Positions 24,864 through 34,156 of a DNA stretch of 64,000 bases are shown in pieces. The position numbers were made by a program, and so were the translations under genes. Below the pieces are notes generated by a model. It saw nothing but the letters and a program-made list of their open reading frames with translations, was not told where the DNA came from and made no database searches. The stretch is from the NCBI GenBank assembly GCA_039588915.1, contig JBDGYV010000003.1:6525-70524 (forward strand). Reading direction: 5' to 3'. This stretch comes from CAMYLR01 sp039588915. GTDB lineage: Bacteria > Gemmatimonadota > Gemmatimonadetes > JACCXV01 > JAHWKZ01. Every line of letters begins with the position of its first letter. Within the stretch, counting starts at the first letter, position 1.

Positions 24864-25979
24864 CAGTTCCCGGTGTTGGCGGTTTGCTTCAGGTAAGCCT
24901 CCATAAACCCGATGAGATGTTGCCCCTCAAGCACCCCTTCGACGTCGGATGTCTCGAACCCAGTGCGGTGGTCCTTTACCATCGTGTAGGGGTGGAGCAC
25001 GTACGACCTGATCTGGCTGCCAAACGCGATTTCCTTCTTCTCCGCCTCGAGTTCCTCACGTGATTTTTCGCGCTCAGCCTTAAGGTACTGATGGAGCCGC
25101 GACCTCAATAGTCGCATCGCCGTCTCGCGATTCCGGTGCTGACTGCGCTCGGCTTGACTCTGAACAACAATCCCTGTTGGAAGATGGGTAATCCGCACCG
25201 CACTATCTGTCTTGTTAACGTGCTGTCCTCCAGCACCGCTGGCACGGTAGGTGTCGACCTTCAAGTCCTTGTCTTTAATCTCCACGCTTATCTCATCTGA
25301 CACATCCGGGTACACAAACACCGAGGCAAAAGAGGTGTGCCGCCGAGCGGCAGAATCAAAGGGACTTATCCGCACGAGTCGGTGGACGCCTTTCTCAGCT
25401 TTGAGGTAACCGTAGGCATGCTCGCCCGTAACCGCGATCGTGACTCGGTCGATTCCCGCCTCTTCACCTTCCTGAATATCGATGATCTGGTAGTCGTAGC
25501 CGTTGTTCTCAAACCATCGCGTGTACATGCGCATGAGGATCGAGGCCCAGTCTTGGCTCTCGGTGCCGCCGGCCCCAGGGTGAATGGTGAGAATCGCGTC
25601 GCGGAGATCGTCCGGGTCGCTCAGCATTCCCCTCAGTTCCAGACGGCTCAGCCGATCGGCGACGGCCCCCTCGAGCGCACTAAACTCCTCCCACAGGCTG
25701 GGGTCTTCCTCGCCTTTTAGCAGCGACAACATCTCGCCCGCTTCATCGATCTCGACGCGAAGCGCATCGTACTCCCCAACCCAGGACTGGTGTTGTTTGA
25801 TCTCGGCTAGTATCGCCCGCGCGCGCTCATTATCTACCCAAAAATCGGGCGCCGCGGATTCGGTCTCAAGCGCGGCTACGCGTTCTCGCTTGGAAGGCAG
25901 GTCAAAGATAGCTCCCGAGGAGCTCGAGCCGCTCCTCTAGTTGCGACAATCGGCGGCGGTGGTCTCGTACGTCACTCAT
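24863..25979 (-). CDS. prfB: Peptide chain release factor 2, expressed by programmed +1 frameshift
   Basis: Two overlapping frames make one 371-residue protein. Frame one runs from ATG at 25979 for 25 codons to an in-frame TGA at 25904-25902; a +1 shift on CTT-TGA-C moves ribosomes into the long frame ending at 24863. The main frame contains the GGQ peptidyl-hydrolysis motif (SGAGGQHVN) and the HPGAGG region. At the stop-recognition site I see SPFDSAARRHTSF, where RF2 usually has SPF. RF2 releases chains at UGA and UAA; the shift lets low RF2 raise its own synthesis. Confidence 0.95.
25901..25913 (-). promoter_or_regulatory. Programmed +1 frameshift site of prfB
   Basis: The minus strand reads GGGAGC-TAT-CTT-TGA-C. 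This matches the classical RF2 element: a Shine-Dalgarno-like purine stretch just upstream, slippery CTT (25907-25905), the UGA stop (25904-25902) and a following C that weakens termination. After the shift the frame joins the long RF2 ORF without a gap. Confidence 0.93.
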
Positions 25980-26000
25980 TGGGCCGAGCAAGATAGCGCA

Positions 26001-26984
26001 TCATGCTTCCTCTCGCTCGATCGTCATGCTGCTGGTAGCCTTGGTCTGTTGGTCGGCCAGGTCACCGCGCCGATCGACCACATACAGTGACCCCTTAAAC
26101 GACTTGGCATAGTGCTTCATCTCGGTCGCCAGCTCGCTCACTTTCGCGGGGTGAGTAAATTGGCGTCGAACGTTGGTTACACAGCCGATTGACAACGTCA
26201 TCAGCGGTATTTCGCGAACCCTACCCTGCCGATCCTCAGCGGCATAGAAGCCACGCTCTCGGTCTTCGTCCGGGTACTGTAGGGACATCAGGGTATCGAA
26301 CGTCTCGATGACCGCGTTCGAAACTCGAGCCAGGTCTTCGAACGGCACAGTGTAGATGAAGTCGTCCCCACCGATGTGGCCCACAAACCCACTCGATGAA
26401 AGCCTTCGCACCGTGTCTCGGAGGATCAAGGAAAGAATCCAGATTACCGTGTCGCCGCGCGGATACGAGTAGACATCGTTAAACTCCTTGAACGAATCGA
26501 TGTCGGCGTAGCACACAGCGAACCGCTCACCGCCAGCAATCCTACGCTCAATCTCAAGCTGAATGATCTTCGTACCGGGCAACATCGTCGACGGGTGAAC
26601 CGCAACGTCCCGAGCGACTCGCTTGAGTACCATCCTCAACCGTAGCCGCTGCTCACGACCGGAGTGCGTACCGCTGAGGAACTCATCGGCACCGCTCTCA
26701 AAGCTGTTTGCGATTTGTTCCACCTGATGCTCGCGCGACATGAACACGATGGGCACGACTGAGTTGAACGGATCCGCCTTGAGCCGCCGGCACAGCTCCG
26801 AGGCGATGGCGAAGTCGTCATCGGCATCCAGCACGACGAGATCCACGATTCCCCGATCGAGCGCCTGCCGAACTTCCCCGGCGGTCTCCAGAGGAGTGAT
26901 GTGGCCGCCTTCCTCCTCGACGAACCGCTCCAACGACTCCGGCGTACGCGACGCATGGGACAGGTAGAGCACGCTGAGGTTCAT
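26001..26984 (-). CDS. Receiver-GGDEF protein, putative diguanylate cyclase with GGDDF site
   Basis: 327 residues from the ATG at 26984, which starts a receiver beta strand (LSVLYLSHAS); a longer start is possible. The N-terminal receiver-like domain (1-~120) keeps the phosphorylatable Asp region VVLDADDD and the GADEFL turn, while the acidic pair after strand 1 is not obvious. A GGDEF domain (about 140-300) has the signature HIGGDDF, a conservative GGDEF variant that can still be active. An RxxD inhibitory site is not clear. It may make cyclic di-GMP; the cognate kinase is not nearby. Confidence 0.75.
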   Translation of the reverse strand: MNLSVLYLSHASRTPESLERFVEEEGGHITPLETAGEVRQALDRGIVDLVVLDADDDFAIASELCRRLKADPFNSVVPIVFMSREHQVEQIANSFESGADEFLSGTHSGREQRLRLRMVLKRVARDVAVHPSTMLPGTKIIQLEIERRIAGGERFAVCYADIDSFKEFNDVYSYPRGDTVIWILSLILRDTVRRLSSSGFVGHIGGDDFIYTVPFEDLARVSNAVIETFDTLMSLQYPDEDRERGFYAAEDRQGRVREIPLMTLSIGCVTNVRRQFTHPAKVSELATEMKHYAKSFKGSLYVVDRRGDLADQQTKATSSMTIEREEA

Positions 26985-27050
26985 AGGTTCTTCAAGCTGT
27001 GGGGTTGCTGGGGAGGGCGCAACCACAATGCCATTCCCCTGGCTGGAGAT

Positions 27051-29534
27051 TCAGCTTCCGATCCGGATCCCTGCCAGCAGGGTACGGGGCAGACCCGGGC
27101 GGGCACCAGCGGGTCGCCGCGCGACCACGTACTCGGCCGCGGTCAAGTTCTGAACCCCGGCGAACAACTTCGCCCTCGGCGACAGGACGTACTCGCCGCT
27201 CAGGTTCCAGACGGTGTAGTCATCGGTCTCTTGCTCGGGAGGGACCGCGTCTTGCCCCGCTTGCGTGCGAGTGCCGCTAACGCTGTCGGCCGTCAGCTCG
27301 ATCGCCCATAGTGGGTGAGCCACGCCGATGGCGGCATGCAGTTGATAACGCGGCACATAGGGCAGCTCATCGCCCTTTTCGACCGCACCCCAAGGCGGGA
27401 ATGCGCTTTCAAAGCTGGTCCCAAACTCGGTCGAGGTATAGGTGTAGGCCAACCGAACCGGAGCCGTAAGTCGACCATCGAGCCCGAGCGAAAGCTCACC
27501 GTTAAGCGCCAACTCGATGCCCGACACACGCGCTGACCCACCATTGAACAGCTCCCCATCACCGGTGTCGTCGCCCACTGCGAGTGTCGCCCGGCCAAGG
27601 ATGTTCTCGTAGTCGTTGTAAAACGCTGTCGCCTGGGCTTCTACGCTTGAACCTTCGAACCGCACTCCGAGCTCATAGTTGAGGCTCTTCTCAGCCTCCG
27701 TCTCGTCGTCCGCGCCCGGCCCTGGTGGACCGAATCCGCGGTGCACACCACCGAAGAGATCGATACCCTGACCGACCTCGTAACCGACGCCGAGACCGGG
27801 AATCCACGCGTTGACGTTCGTCTTCCTAACCCTATTCGGCACGACCCGTCCCGGATCATCGAATCCGTAATCAGTGCGCGTGAAGTCTATCGATTCGTAG
27901 CGCGCACCAGGCGTCAAGCTCCACCGACCGACCTCGACTCGATCCTGTACGAACACCGCCCTCGCGATGGCTTCGCTAACTTTATTGGATTGGCTTCCCG
28001 GTGCTCCAACGCTCGTCCGAATGATTTCACGCGACAACATCTGGAAGCCATCGTCGTGCTGGAAGCGATCTTCCTCGTCCCGATGGTATCGGACTCCAAA
28101 CTCGATCTCGTGTTGGCTGACACCAGCCGAAGCCGCCAACCCGATCGCCGACTGCACCCCTGTCGATGTGTAGTCGCGGTTGTTGGCTCGCAACGTCAGC
28201 GCATCGATCTCGCTATCGCTGCCACGGATTACGGACAACTCACCCAGATGGCGGTCGGGATCGCGCAAGACGTCCGCGATCGCCACGCCATTCACTTTCT
28301 CCAGCTTGTACCAGTTCCGCCCGAAATCATTGTGGTACACAACCGTATTGACATCCAATCCGGTCGGGAGCCGTATTGCGTGTCGCAATTGGATCTGTCG
28401 GTGATCGGCGCGCATGATGTCGTCGCTCGATGCGCGGTACCGGCGAAACGGCTCACTCCGAAAGTCCACGTCCGTGAGGCCGAGGTAGGTCTCGTTGGAA
28501 GTCTCGTCATAAGCCCCGAGCTTTAGCTCGAGCTCCTGATAGAGGGGGGCCCCGCGGTCGGTGTTGACCCGTAGCTTCACTAGGTAGTCCTGAATCTCAA
28601 ACCCCGTGTCGCCACCACCGTCGAGCTGCTTGAAACCATTGGTCCGGATCTGATAGGTCTCGACCAACCAGCCGAAGTGGTCGCGTGCGTCACCGGCCCC
28701 GATCCACGCCTTGCCAGTTTCGTTGGCTCCAGCCTCGAAATCACCAAACCACCCCAGTCGATCGGGGATCGGCGTGGAGACAAAGTTGATCGCACCCCCT
28801 ATCGTGTGCGGCCCGTACTTGATCTGGCTCGACCCCTTGCGGATCTCGATGGCGTTCATCCGGCCCGCGACCGGCGCGTAGTAAGCGGCTGGCGCGGAAT
28901 ACGGGGCGGGAGCGATTAACACGCCGTCTTCCATCAACGTGACCTTGGAGCTGCGCTCGGAGCCGGTGCCGCGGATCCCGATATTAGGTCGCAACCCATA
29001 ACCGTCTTCTTCCTGGACGTTGATTCCCGGAATCGCGCGTAGGTAGGCATGCACGTCGTCGTAGAGGAGCTTCCGCTGATCGAGCTCGGTTGGTCCCAGG
29101 TAGTGCGCCGAGCCGGGAATGCGGCCAAGCTCGTCCTTGCCACCGACGACACGAAAGCGGTTCAACACGAGTTCGATCGGTGGCGCGCGGAGCGCTCGCG
29201 CCCCCAGCGTGACCTCCGTTGCCAGCCGCTCACCAGCAGTAAGCTCCACGCTCAAGCGCTTGGGTTCCCACCCAAACGCACTAATCTCGATCTCTAGGCG
29301 GCCAGCCGGGAGTCGATCCAGCACCGCCCGCCCAACGGCATCGGAAATCATCTTCCGATCAGCTTCCACGACCCTGACCAGCGCGCCTGGGATCGGATTC
29401 CCAGAGGCCTCCGAGACCACTGTTGCGCTCAGCTGGGCGGTGTCCTGAGCAAGCGTCGGTGATGTTCCGAGCATCATGGCTGAGACGACCAAGCAGATCG
29501 CGACGCATCGTGGTTGAGACCGATTCTCAATCAT
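27051..29534 (-). CDS. FecA-like TonB-dependent outer-membrane receptor with a CarboxypepD-regulatory domain
   Basis: 827 residues. A signal peptide ends around residue 29 (SPTLAQ). Next come a carboxypeptidase-regulatory-like beta sandwich (30-~110), a plug domain (about 125-250) with PGINVQEEDGYGLRPNIG and LMEDGVLIAPAPYS, and a 22-strand barrel to the C-terminus, closing LAGIRIGS. The plug sequence is of the ferric-dicitrate (FecA) type, so an iron chelate is the likely cargo. There is no FecR/FecI signalling pair immediately alongside and no clear N-terminal signalling domain. A good promoter precedes the gene and GAGGG lies just before the ATG. Confidence 0.88.
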   Translation of the reverse strand: MIENRSQPRCVAICLVVSAMMLGTSPTLAQDTAQLSATVVSEASGNPIPGALVRVVEADRKMISDAVGRAVLDRLPAGRLEIEISAFGWEPKRLSVELTAGERLATEVTLGARALRAPPIELVLNRFRVVGGKDELGRIPGSAHYLGPTELDQRKLLYDDVHAYLRAIPGINVQEEDGYGLRPNIGIRGTGSERSSKVTLMEDGVLIAPAPYSAPAAYYAPVAGRMNAIEIRKGSSQIKYGPHTIGGAINFVSTPIPDRLGWFGDFEAGANETGKAWIGAGDARDHFGWLVETYQIRTNGFKQLDGGGDTGFEIQDYLVKLRVNTDRGAPLYQELELKLGAYDETSNETYLGLTDVDFRSEPFRRYRASSDDIMRADHRQIQLRHAIRLPTGLDVNTVVYHNDFGRNWYKLEKVNGVAIADVLRDPDRHLGELSVIRGSDSEIDALTLRANNRDYTSTGVQSAIGLAASAGVSQHEIEFGVRYHRDEEDRFQHDDGFQMLSREIIRTSVGAPGSQSNKVSEAIARAVFVQDRVEVGRWSLTPGARYESIDFTRTDYGFDDPGRVVPNRVRKTNVNAWIPGLGVGYEVGQGIDLFGGVHRGFGPPGPGADDETEAEKSLNYELGVRFEGSSVEAQATAFYNDYENILGRATLAVGDDTGDGELFNGGSARVSGIELALNGELSLGLDGRLTAPVRLAYTYTSTEFGTSFESAFPPWGAVEKGDELPYVPRYQLHAAIGVAHPLWAIELTADSVSGTRTQAGQDAVPPEQETDDYTVWNLSGEYVLSPRAKLFAGVQNLTAAEYVVARRPAGARPGLPRTLLAGIRIGS

Positions 29535-29542
29535 CAGCCCTC

Positions 29543-29582
29543 ACAATATCCCATAAACCGGACCTGTCAAGTCCGTTTTTTT
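29543..29582 (-). promoter_or_regulatory. Promoter of the TonB receptor with overlapping inverted repeat
   Basis: On the minus strand a perfect -35 TTGACA (29565-29570) and a -10 TATTGT (29543-29548) are 16 bp apart, a few bases before the receptor start. The -35 box is the loop of an inverted repeat CGGAC-7 nt-GTCCG (29559-29575), followed on the plus strand by seven T. The repeat may be an operator (repression at the -35) or, read on the plus strand, a factor-independent terminator. It does not resemble a canonical Fur box. Confidence 0.6.
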
Positions 29583-29613
29583 GCAACGATTATCGTATGA
29601 GGATGGTTAGTGC

Positions 29614-30462
29614 TTACCGTTCGATGAGTTGCAGGCTGCTTTGCTGCTCGATCTCCAACGATCGGCGCTCCACCGAGCCGTCCTCGACCGCGACCCGTGT
29701 GAGCTGTGCCTCAGCGTTGGTTTCGACTCGGACTGTCTGCCCCCGCTCATGAGCGAAGTACATCCTGCCTCGGACCCGAATCCGCTCCTCGGACGAAACG
29801 GCGCTCGACCCTTCACCTTTTTCGGGCGCGGTCGGCAAATAGACGTCGCCGTCGAATGCGATCACGGCGATCGGTTCGCCATCATCCTCGGTTAAGTTCT
29901 CGAGGACGTAGTTCGACGTCGTGACGACCGGTTCGGCCTCCGGAGAGAGCACTTTGACCTGCTGAGTCCAACTGTCGCCGATCCTGAGCGCGCGTTCGGG
30001 AAAAACAGGCTGCGTCTGCTCCAGGTAGGTGCGGAAGTCCATATCTCCAAACAGCGGTTTCGCCGTCTCGACGTTGGTGACGTCGATGATCCTACCCTGT
30101 GAGCTGATCTCGAGGTTTATAGTGATGTCACGCGGTTCCGAGTCCGCCACCTCGTCGGCCTTGGCTGGCAAATGATAGGTCCACGCCAGCAGGTAGTTGC
30201 CGCTTGGAGTTACATCGGTCGCTACCTCGTCGACGCGTAGGTGTCGTTCATACGTCTTCGTGGTCTTGTCTGCGGTGACCGAATCGGGGTAGGTCACGGT
30301 GCCGTTGGCTGTGTACTCGTAGTGGAGGGTGTCGCCTACCTGGTAGCGGAGCCGAAGCTCAACCCGGGGCTCCTCGGGCGCTTCTTGACAACCGGTCAGG
30401 CACGAAGCTGTCACCAGCAGCGCTAACAGCTGCCTCGTTCTATCCGGGCTTGGAAAGTTCAA
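29614..30462 (-). CDS. Predicted lipoprotein of unknown function
   Basis: 282 residues from a TTG that overlaps the upstream anti-sigma stop (TTGA); the much longer open frame is an antisense extension. A signal segment with lipobox (ASCLTGC, Cys near residue 24) marks it as a lipoprotein. The mature part has beta-rich stretches (ELRLRYQVGDTLHYEYTA, ISSQGRIIDV, ERALRIGDSWTQQ) reminiscent of DUF6263-like lipoproteins in which a GDSW segment is common. It is the last gene of a sigma/anti-sigma operon and could be a target or accessory factor of that envelope response. Confidence 0.65.
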   Translation of the reverse strand: MNFPSPDRTRQLLALLVTASCLTGCQEAPEEPRVELRLRYQVGDTLHYEYTANGTVTYPDSVTADKTTKTYERHLRVDEVATDVTPSGNYLLAWTYHLPAKADEVADSEPRDITINLEISSQGRIIDVTNVETAKPLFGDMDFRTYLEQTQPVFPERALRIGDSWTQQVKVLSPEAEPVVTTSNYVLENLTEDDGEPIAVIAFDGDVYLPTAPEKGEGSSAVSSEERIRVRGRMYFAHERGQTVRVETNAEAQLTRVAVEDGSVERRSLEIEQQSSLQLIER

Positions 30463-30947
30463 GGCGCTTCGGCGAGACTCGCCAGGATGACACCCTTGGA
30501 CAACGGATCGACGCTGCCGACCGCAATCGCGGCTCGCTCGAAGAACTCGTAATCGTCCTCCCAGCCACTGTCGAAAGCAACCGTCGGAACCGGCGACTGT
30601 GAGTCGATCGGCTCGTTGCGGGCTCCCCACCACACGCCGACCAATAGCGCAATCGAAGCCGCCGTGCCGACCGCCGGGGCCGTCCAACGCGTCGCTCGCG
30701 ATGAGACCGTGCGGGTAACGATCGGCCACCGTTGCCAGAAGGAGTCCCAGTACCCGATCGGCGGCCGCGGCGGGTCTACGCCGTACCACCGGAGTGAGCT
30801 GAGCAGCGCACCACACTCCTCGTGCTGCATCCGGCACGCTTCACACCTCCAGAGGTGCGCCTCGGCCCGCCGCTCGCGGACGGGATCGAGCTGTCCGTCG
30901 AGAAGTTGGTACAGCGTCTCCTGGTCGAGGTGCTCGGTTGGACTCAT
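30459..30947 (-). CDS. Putative anti-sigma factor with zinc-finger and one membrane helix
   Basis: 162 residues from the ATG at 30947, preceded by GGAGGA; an ATG 18 bases upstream contains that Shine-Dalgarno and is rejected. The N-terminal domain has the HxxxCxxC pattern of zf-HC2 anti-sigma domains (HLWRCEAC) after LDQETLYQLLDGQL. A transmembrane helix (about 90-110, VGTAASIALLVGVWWG) separates it from a periplasmic tail. It should hold the ECF sigma encoded 95 bp upstream at the inner membrane until an envelope signal arrives. Confidence 0.78.
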   Translation of the reverse strand: MSPTEHLDQETLYQLLDGQLDPVRERRAEAHLWRCEACRMQHEECGALLSSLRWYGVDPPRPPIGYWDSFWQRWPIVTRTVSSRATRWTAPAVGTAASIALLVGVWWGARNEPIDSQSPVPTVAFDSGWEDDYEFFERAAIAVGSVDPLSKGVILASLAEAP

Positions 30948-31042
30948 GCGTCGGGATTCCTCCATTCTGGACTCCAGTACTTAGACGCAAACCGCGAGCC
31001 GACGTTCAAGAGATTCACCGGGACCTGACCCAGCAAGGCACG

Positions 31043-31648
31043 TCAGCGGTGCGTCGACAGCATGCGGCGCAGTTTTTCACGCCCGTAGAACAGGTTTGAG
31101 CGCACCGTAGCCGTCGGGCAACCGCACTTTCGAGCCACCTCTTCAGTCGAGAGACCTTCGACATCGTGGAGTACGACGATCTCCCTCTGTCGCGGCGGTA
31201 GCACGTGGATCGCCCGCTCCAGTTTTCGCAGAAACTCCCGGTGCTCGACTTGCTGGTCGGGCGATTCGACCCGGCGATCAGCAAAGTTATCCTCGAAACC
31301 CTCAGGCGATTGAGACTCGACGGCTGCGGACCGCTGTCGGCGACGGAGGTGGTCCAGAGCGGTGTTGACCATGATCCTTCGGGCCCAAGGAAAAAACGCT
31401 TCCGGTCGCGACAGCCGGGCGAGATTCTGATACACTTTCACGAAGCCCTCCTGCAGCACGTCGTCAGCGTCTTCATGTGATCCCGTGTACCTGCGGGCCA
31501 ACGCATAGAAAGCGTCCTGATAGGCCGAGATCAGATCGCGAAACGCGCGCGGATCACCACCTGCCGCCCGGTCCACCAAATCGGCCAAGCGCTCATCCAT
31601 CGCCGCTTGCTTTGACGCCTTTGTGATCGAAATCGTCGAATCTGTCAT
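31043..31648 (-). CDS. ECF-family RNA polymerase sigma factor
   Basis: 201 residues from the ATG overlapping the preceding gene's stop (ATGA). Region 2 (about 30-95) includes DADDVLQEGFVKVYQNL, where the -10 and core are bound, and region 4 (about 140-195) has LPPRQREIVVLHDVEGLSTEEVARKCG as the -35-binding helix-turn-helix. No extra C-terminal domain is present. It pairs with the zinc-finger anti-sigma downstream. Confidence 0.93.
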   Translation of the reverse strand: MTDSTISITKASKQAAMDERLADLVDRAAGGDPRAFRDLISAYQDAFYALARRYTGSHEDADDVLQEGFVKVYQNLARLSRPEAFFPWARRIMVNTALDHLRRRQRSAAVESQSPEGFEDNFADRRVESPDQQVEHREFLRKLERAIHVLPPRQREIVVLHDVEGLSTEEVARKCGCPTATVRSNLFYGREKLRRMLSTHR

Positions 31649-33366
31649 AGCGCCTTCCCGCGTGTACCCTGCTCCTCGACACCCAGAATCCAAGCCGCTA
31701 CCCGACCAATGGGCAGATCGTTCCCAGGCGTCCAGTACGCACCATCCTCAAACACCTCGGAAGACGTGTCCGCTGGTTGGCCTTCGATCTCTCTTAGAAT
31801 CGACCGCGCGCGTTCCCGCCATTTCTCGAGGTTCGCTGGGCGTAGATCTACCCAGCCCGCGTCAGCCCAGCGCTCAATACTCTCCGGCGTCAGCTGTTCG
31901 CGGGCCTCTTCGAAGTACACAGGGATCTTCATCTCGGGCCCCCTGATCAACCGGCCGTTTGGCAATCGAATCGGAAGCCCGATCGAGAGAATGTGTGACC
32001 TAAGCTTCGTGTCCTGCTTGACGATCTCAGCACACGTGGCGCTCATTTCTTCTGGATCACTGGTGGCCACCGCCTCGAGGCTGCCACGAGCTCGCTTCAG
32101 TAGAGCTGCCTCGTAAAGCAGCTTCGACAGCCGGGGCGGACCCAGCATTTCAAACGCCACTGACTCAAAACCAGTGTCGACTTCCAGCTGCCGCATCTGC
32201 TCGAGCGCTCGGTGGCGCATGACGCCAGCGCGATAGGTTGGGCCAAGCGTCGAGCCGTCCAGCGCCGCGACGACTTCGCGGCCGGTGGTTCCACCCTTGA
32301 TCTCAGCGATGACATCGGCGGCGATCTCTTCGGGGGTGACGAACTCCATTTGGCCGAGAGCGGTCACCGTTTCGAACTCTTCGCAAGAGAACACACCGTT
32401 TTCCCCGGTATCGATAAAGACCGACTCGAGCAGCGCCTGCTCCCCATCGCTTCCTCGGACGGGAGTCCAGCCAGACGCATCGTCCGCCATCGCCTCACCC
32501 ACTTCAACGGCTTGTTCCGCTTGACAGTCGTACAGCGGGATCCCTCGCCCACCCGGGGTGACCGGACCGGCCCCGATTTGTTTCCAGGCGACCGCCGCAC
32601 TCGGCTTGATCTCCTTCACGATTGGCGCGTCCGGTGTACGAGCCAACAGGTAGAGCAGCATCGAGTGGGCGCCGGCGATAGACGACTTCGAAAGCAGGAC
32701 CCGGCTTGGTTTTTCCTCGGAGTGCGTGTACGGAATGTTCAACCCCATGCCCCCAGAGCCCGTGGTCCCCACTTTCAGATAGAACGAGGTTCCGGCCGCT
32801 TTTAGCGACGCTCGAAGCACTTGAACGTGACGGATCAGCTGTGGCAACGAGAGCGTCGTCAAGTGCTGCTCGATGACGTCGGACAGCTCCTCGGCGCCAG
32901 CTGTTCCCGCGTCAACGCCGGCGACGACTTTCTGTACCCGGCGAACACTGTAGAAGACGTCCTGGTATGCGAACGCGGTTGCTGTGTTGATGCAGTCGAT
33001 GGCCACGTGGGGCCGAGAATCAGTAAGCAACTGATACAAGTAGGCCTGGGACAGGATCTCTTCACTGAGCTCCTTCATAGTGTCGTCGATGATCGCTCGG
33101 CGCGTGGATCGGTCGACCAGAAGGGCGGCTCGGTCCTCGTCCTTCAGTGAATCGCGGACGAACACGTTCCCCCATGCTGGTTCGAAGGCGACGTCGTATG
33201 AAGCGAAGCGCCGCTCGAGCGCAACTACGGCTTCTTCGGCCTCGCTACGACGAAGCGAATGGATGACGATCGCTCGGGGTCCCTCGTGTATCAGGGCCCT
33301 GGCGATCGCCCCTCCTACCAATCCCCAACCGCCGAGGATGAGCACTCTGCGATCCTTAAGATCCAT
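31645..33366 (-). CDS. Large NAD(P)-binding Rossmann-fold protein of unknown function
   Basis: 573 residues from an ATG inside the end of rluB (11-bp overlap, GGAG upstream). The start DRRVLILGGWGLVGGAIARALI is a GxxGxxG dinucleotide-binding motif of the extended SDR/saccharopine-dehydrogenase type. HVAIDCINTATAFAYQD and KVGTTGSGGMGLNIPYTHSEEKPS follow. The C-terminal 300 residues match nothing I recognise and contain no obvious membrane segment. The usual YxxxK catalytic pair of short-chain dehydrogenases is not evident in the expected place. Coupling to an ECF sigma gene suggests co-expression, not necessarily shared function. Confidence 0.6.
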   Translation of the reverse strand: MDLKDRRVLILGGWGLVGGAIARALIHEGPRAIVIHSLRRSEAEEAVVALERRFASYDVAFEPAWGNVFVRDSLKDEDRAALLVDRSTRRAIIDDTMKELSEEILSQAYLYQLLTDSRPHVAIDCINTATAFAYQDVFYSVRRVQKVVAGVDAGTAGAEELSDVIEQHLTTLSLPQLIRHVQVLRASLKAAGTSFYLKVGTTGSGGMGLNIPYTHSEEKPSRVLLSKSSIAGAHSMLLYLLARTPDAPIVKEIKPSAAVAWKQIGAGPVTPGGRGIPLYDCQAEQAVEVGEAMADDASGWTPVRGSDGEQALLESVFIDTGENGVFSCEEFETVTALGQMEFVTPEEIAADVIAEIKGGTTGREVVAALDGSTLGPTYRAGVMRHRALEQMRQLEVDTGFESVAFEMLGPPRLSKLLYEAALLKRARGSLEAVATSDPEEMSATCAEIVKQDTKLRSHILSIGLPIRLPNGRLIRGPEMKIPVYFEEAREQLTPESIERWADAGWVDLRPANLEKWRERARSILREIEGQPADTSSEVFEDGAYWTPGNDLPIGRVAAWILGVEEQGTRGKAL

Positions 33367-34156
33367 TCTGCTCCACCATACGGTTATCCGAGCCACTGCG
33401 ACCCAAACCAACCAATGCCAACAGCTCCTCCACCTCAGATCGATCCAGCCAACGCCACTCGCCCGCCGCTAGGTCAGCCAGCGTGAGGAACGCGTATCGA
33501 GTGCGAACGAGTTGTTCAACCCGACCTCCACAGACAGCGACCATACGTCGGACCTCCCGCTTGCGACCCTCGGACAATTCTAGCTCGATCGTGAAGTGAT
33601 CAGCCGGCGCCGGCTGGCTGCCGGCGAGGGTCCGGAGCCGGTACGGTCCAGTCACACCATCGTCGAGTTCGAGACCTCGCTCCGACTCAGCAGCGATCCG
33701 ATCCATGTCGAAATCTCCCGACACCTCGACTCGATAGACGCGATCGACCCCCCACCGCGGATGAGTCAATCGGTGTGCCAACTCACCGTCGGTGGTAAAC
33801 AACAGCGCGCCTTCCGTGTCACGGTCCAATCGCCCTACGTAGATGAGTCGCCCCTCATCCAGTTGGGGGATGAAGCCGTATACCGTCTTGCGCCCGCCTG
33901 GATCACGACGGGTGGTCAGCACCCCCGTCGGTTTATTGAACAGCAAACACGTCGGAAGGGATCGCGTGCCGTTCCCGAACTCAGCCTCGACGATCTTGCC
34001 TCGATAGGTGACCTGATCCGACGGCCCGACGGTAGTGCCCGGTCGCGTAACAACACGGCCGTTTACGGCTACCAAACCGGCTGCAATCAGATCCTCGCAC
34101 CTGCGGCGGGATGCGATCCCGGCTTGGGCGAGATAGCGCTGCAGGCGAACTGTCAC
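33356..34156 (-). CDS. rluB: rRNA pseudouridine synthase, RsuA/RluB family
   Basis: 266 residues. An S4 RNA-binding domain (1-~60, RLQRYLAQAGIASRRRCEDLIAAGLVAVNG) precedes the synthase core with catalytic-Asp loop YVGRLDRDTEGALLFTTDGELAHRLTHP and the KREVRRM motif. It most likely makes pseudouridine 2605 in 23S rRNA; RsuA and RluE are alternatives. It follows scpB with a 4-bp overlap, the common scpA-scpB-rluB order. Confidence 0.92.
   Translation of the reverse strand: MTVRLQRYLAQAGIASRRRCEDLIAAGLVAVNGRVVTRPGTTVGPSDQVTYRGKIVEAEFGNGTRSLPTCLLFNKPTGVLTTRRDPGGRKTVYGFIPQLDEGRLIYVGRLDRDTEGALLFTTDGELAHRLTHPRWGVDRVYRVEVSGDFDMDRIAAESERGLELDDGVTGPYRLRTLAGSQPAPADHFTIELELSEGRKREVRRMVAVCGGRVEQLVRTRYAFLTLADLAAGEWRWLDRSEVEELLALVGLGRSGSDNRMVEQNGS

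Noticed and set aside
27741..28526. A 261-codon plus-strand frame inside the TonB receptor gene.
   Set aside because: Antisense shadow of a well-supported receptor; no ribosome-binding site or domain.
29559..29582. Plus-strand intrinsic terminator as a gene end.
   Set aside because: The hairpin and T-run are good, but no plus-strand gene lies upstream, so I describe it as part of the receptor promoter region.
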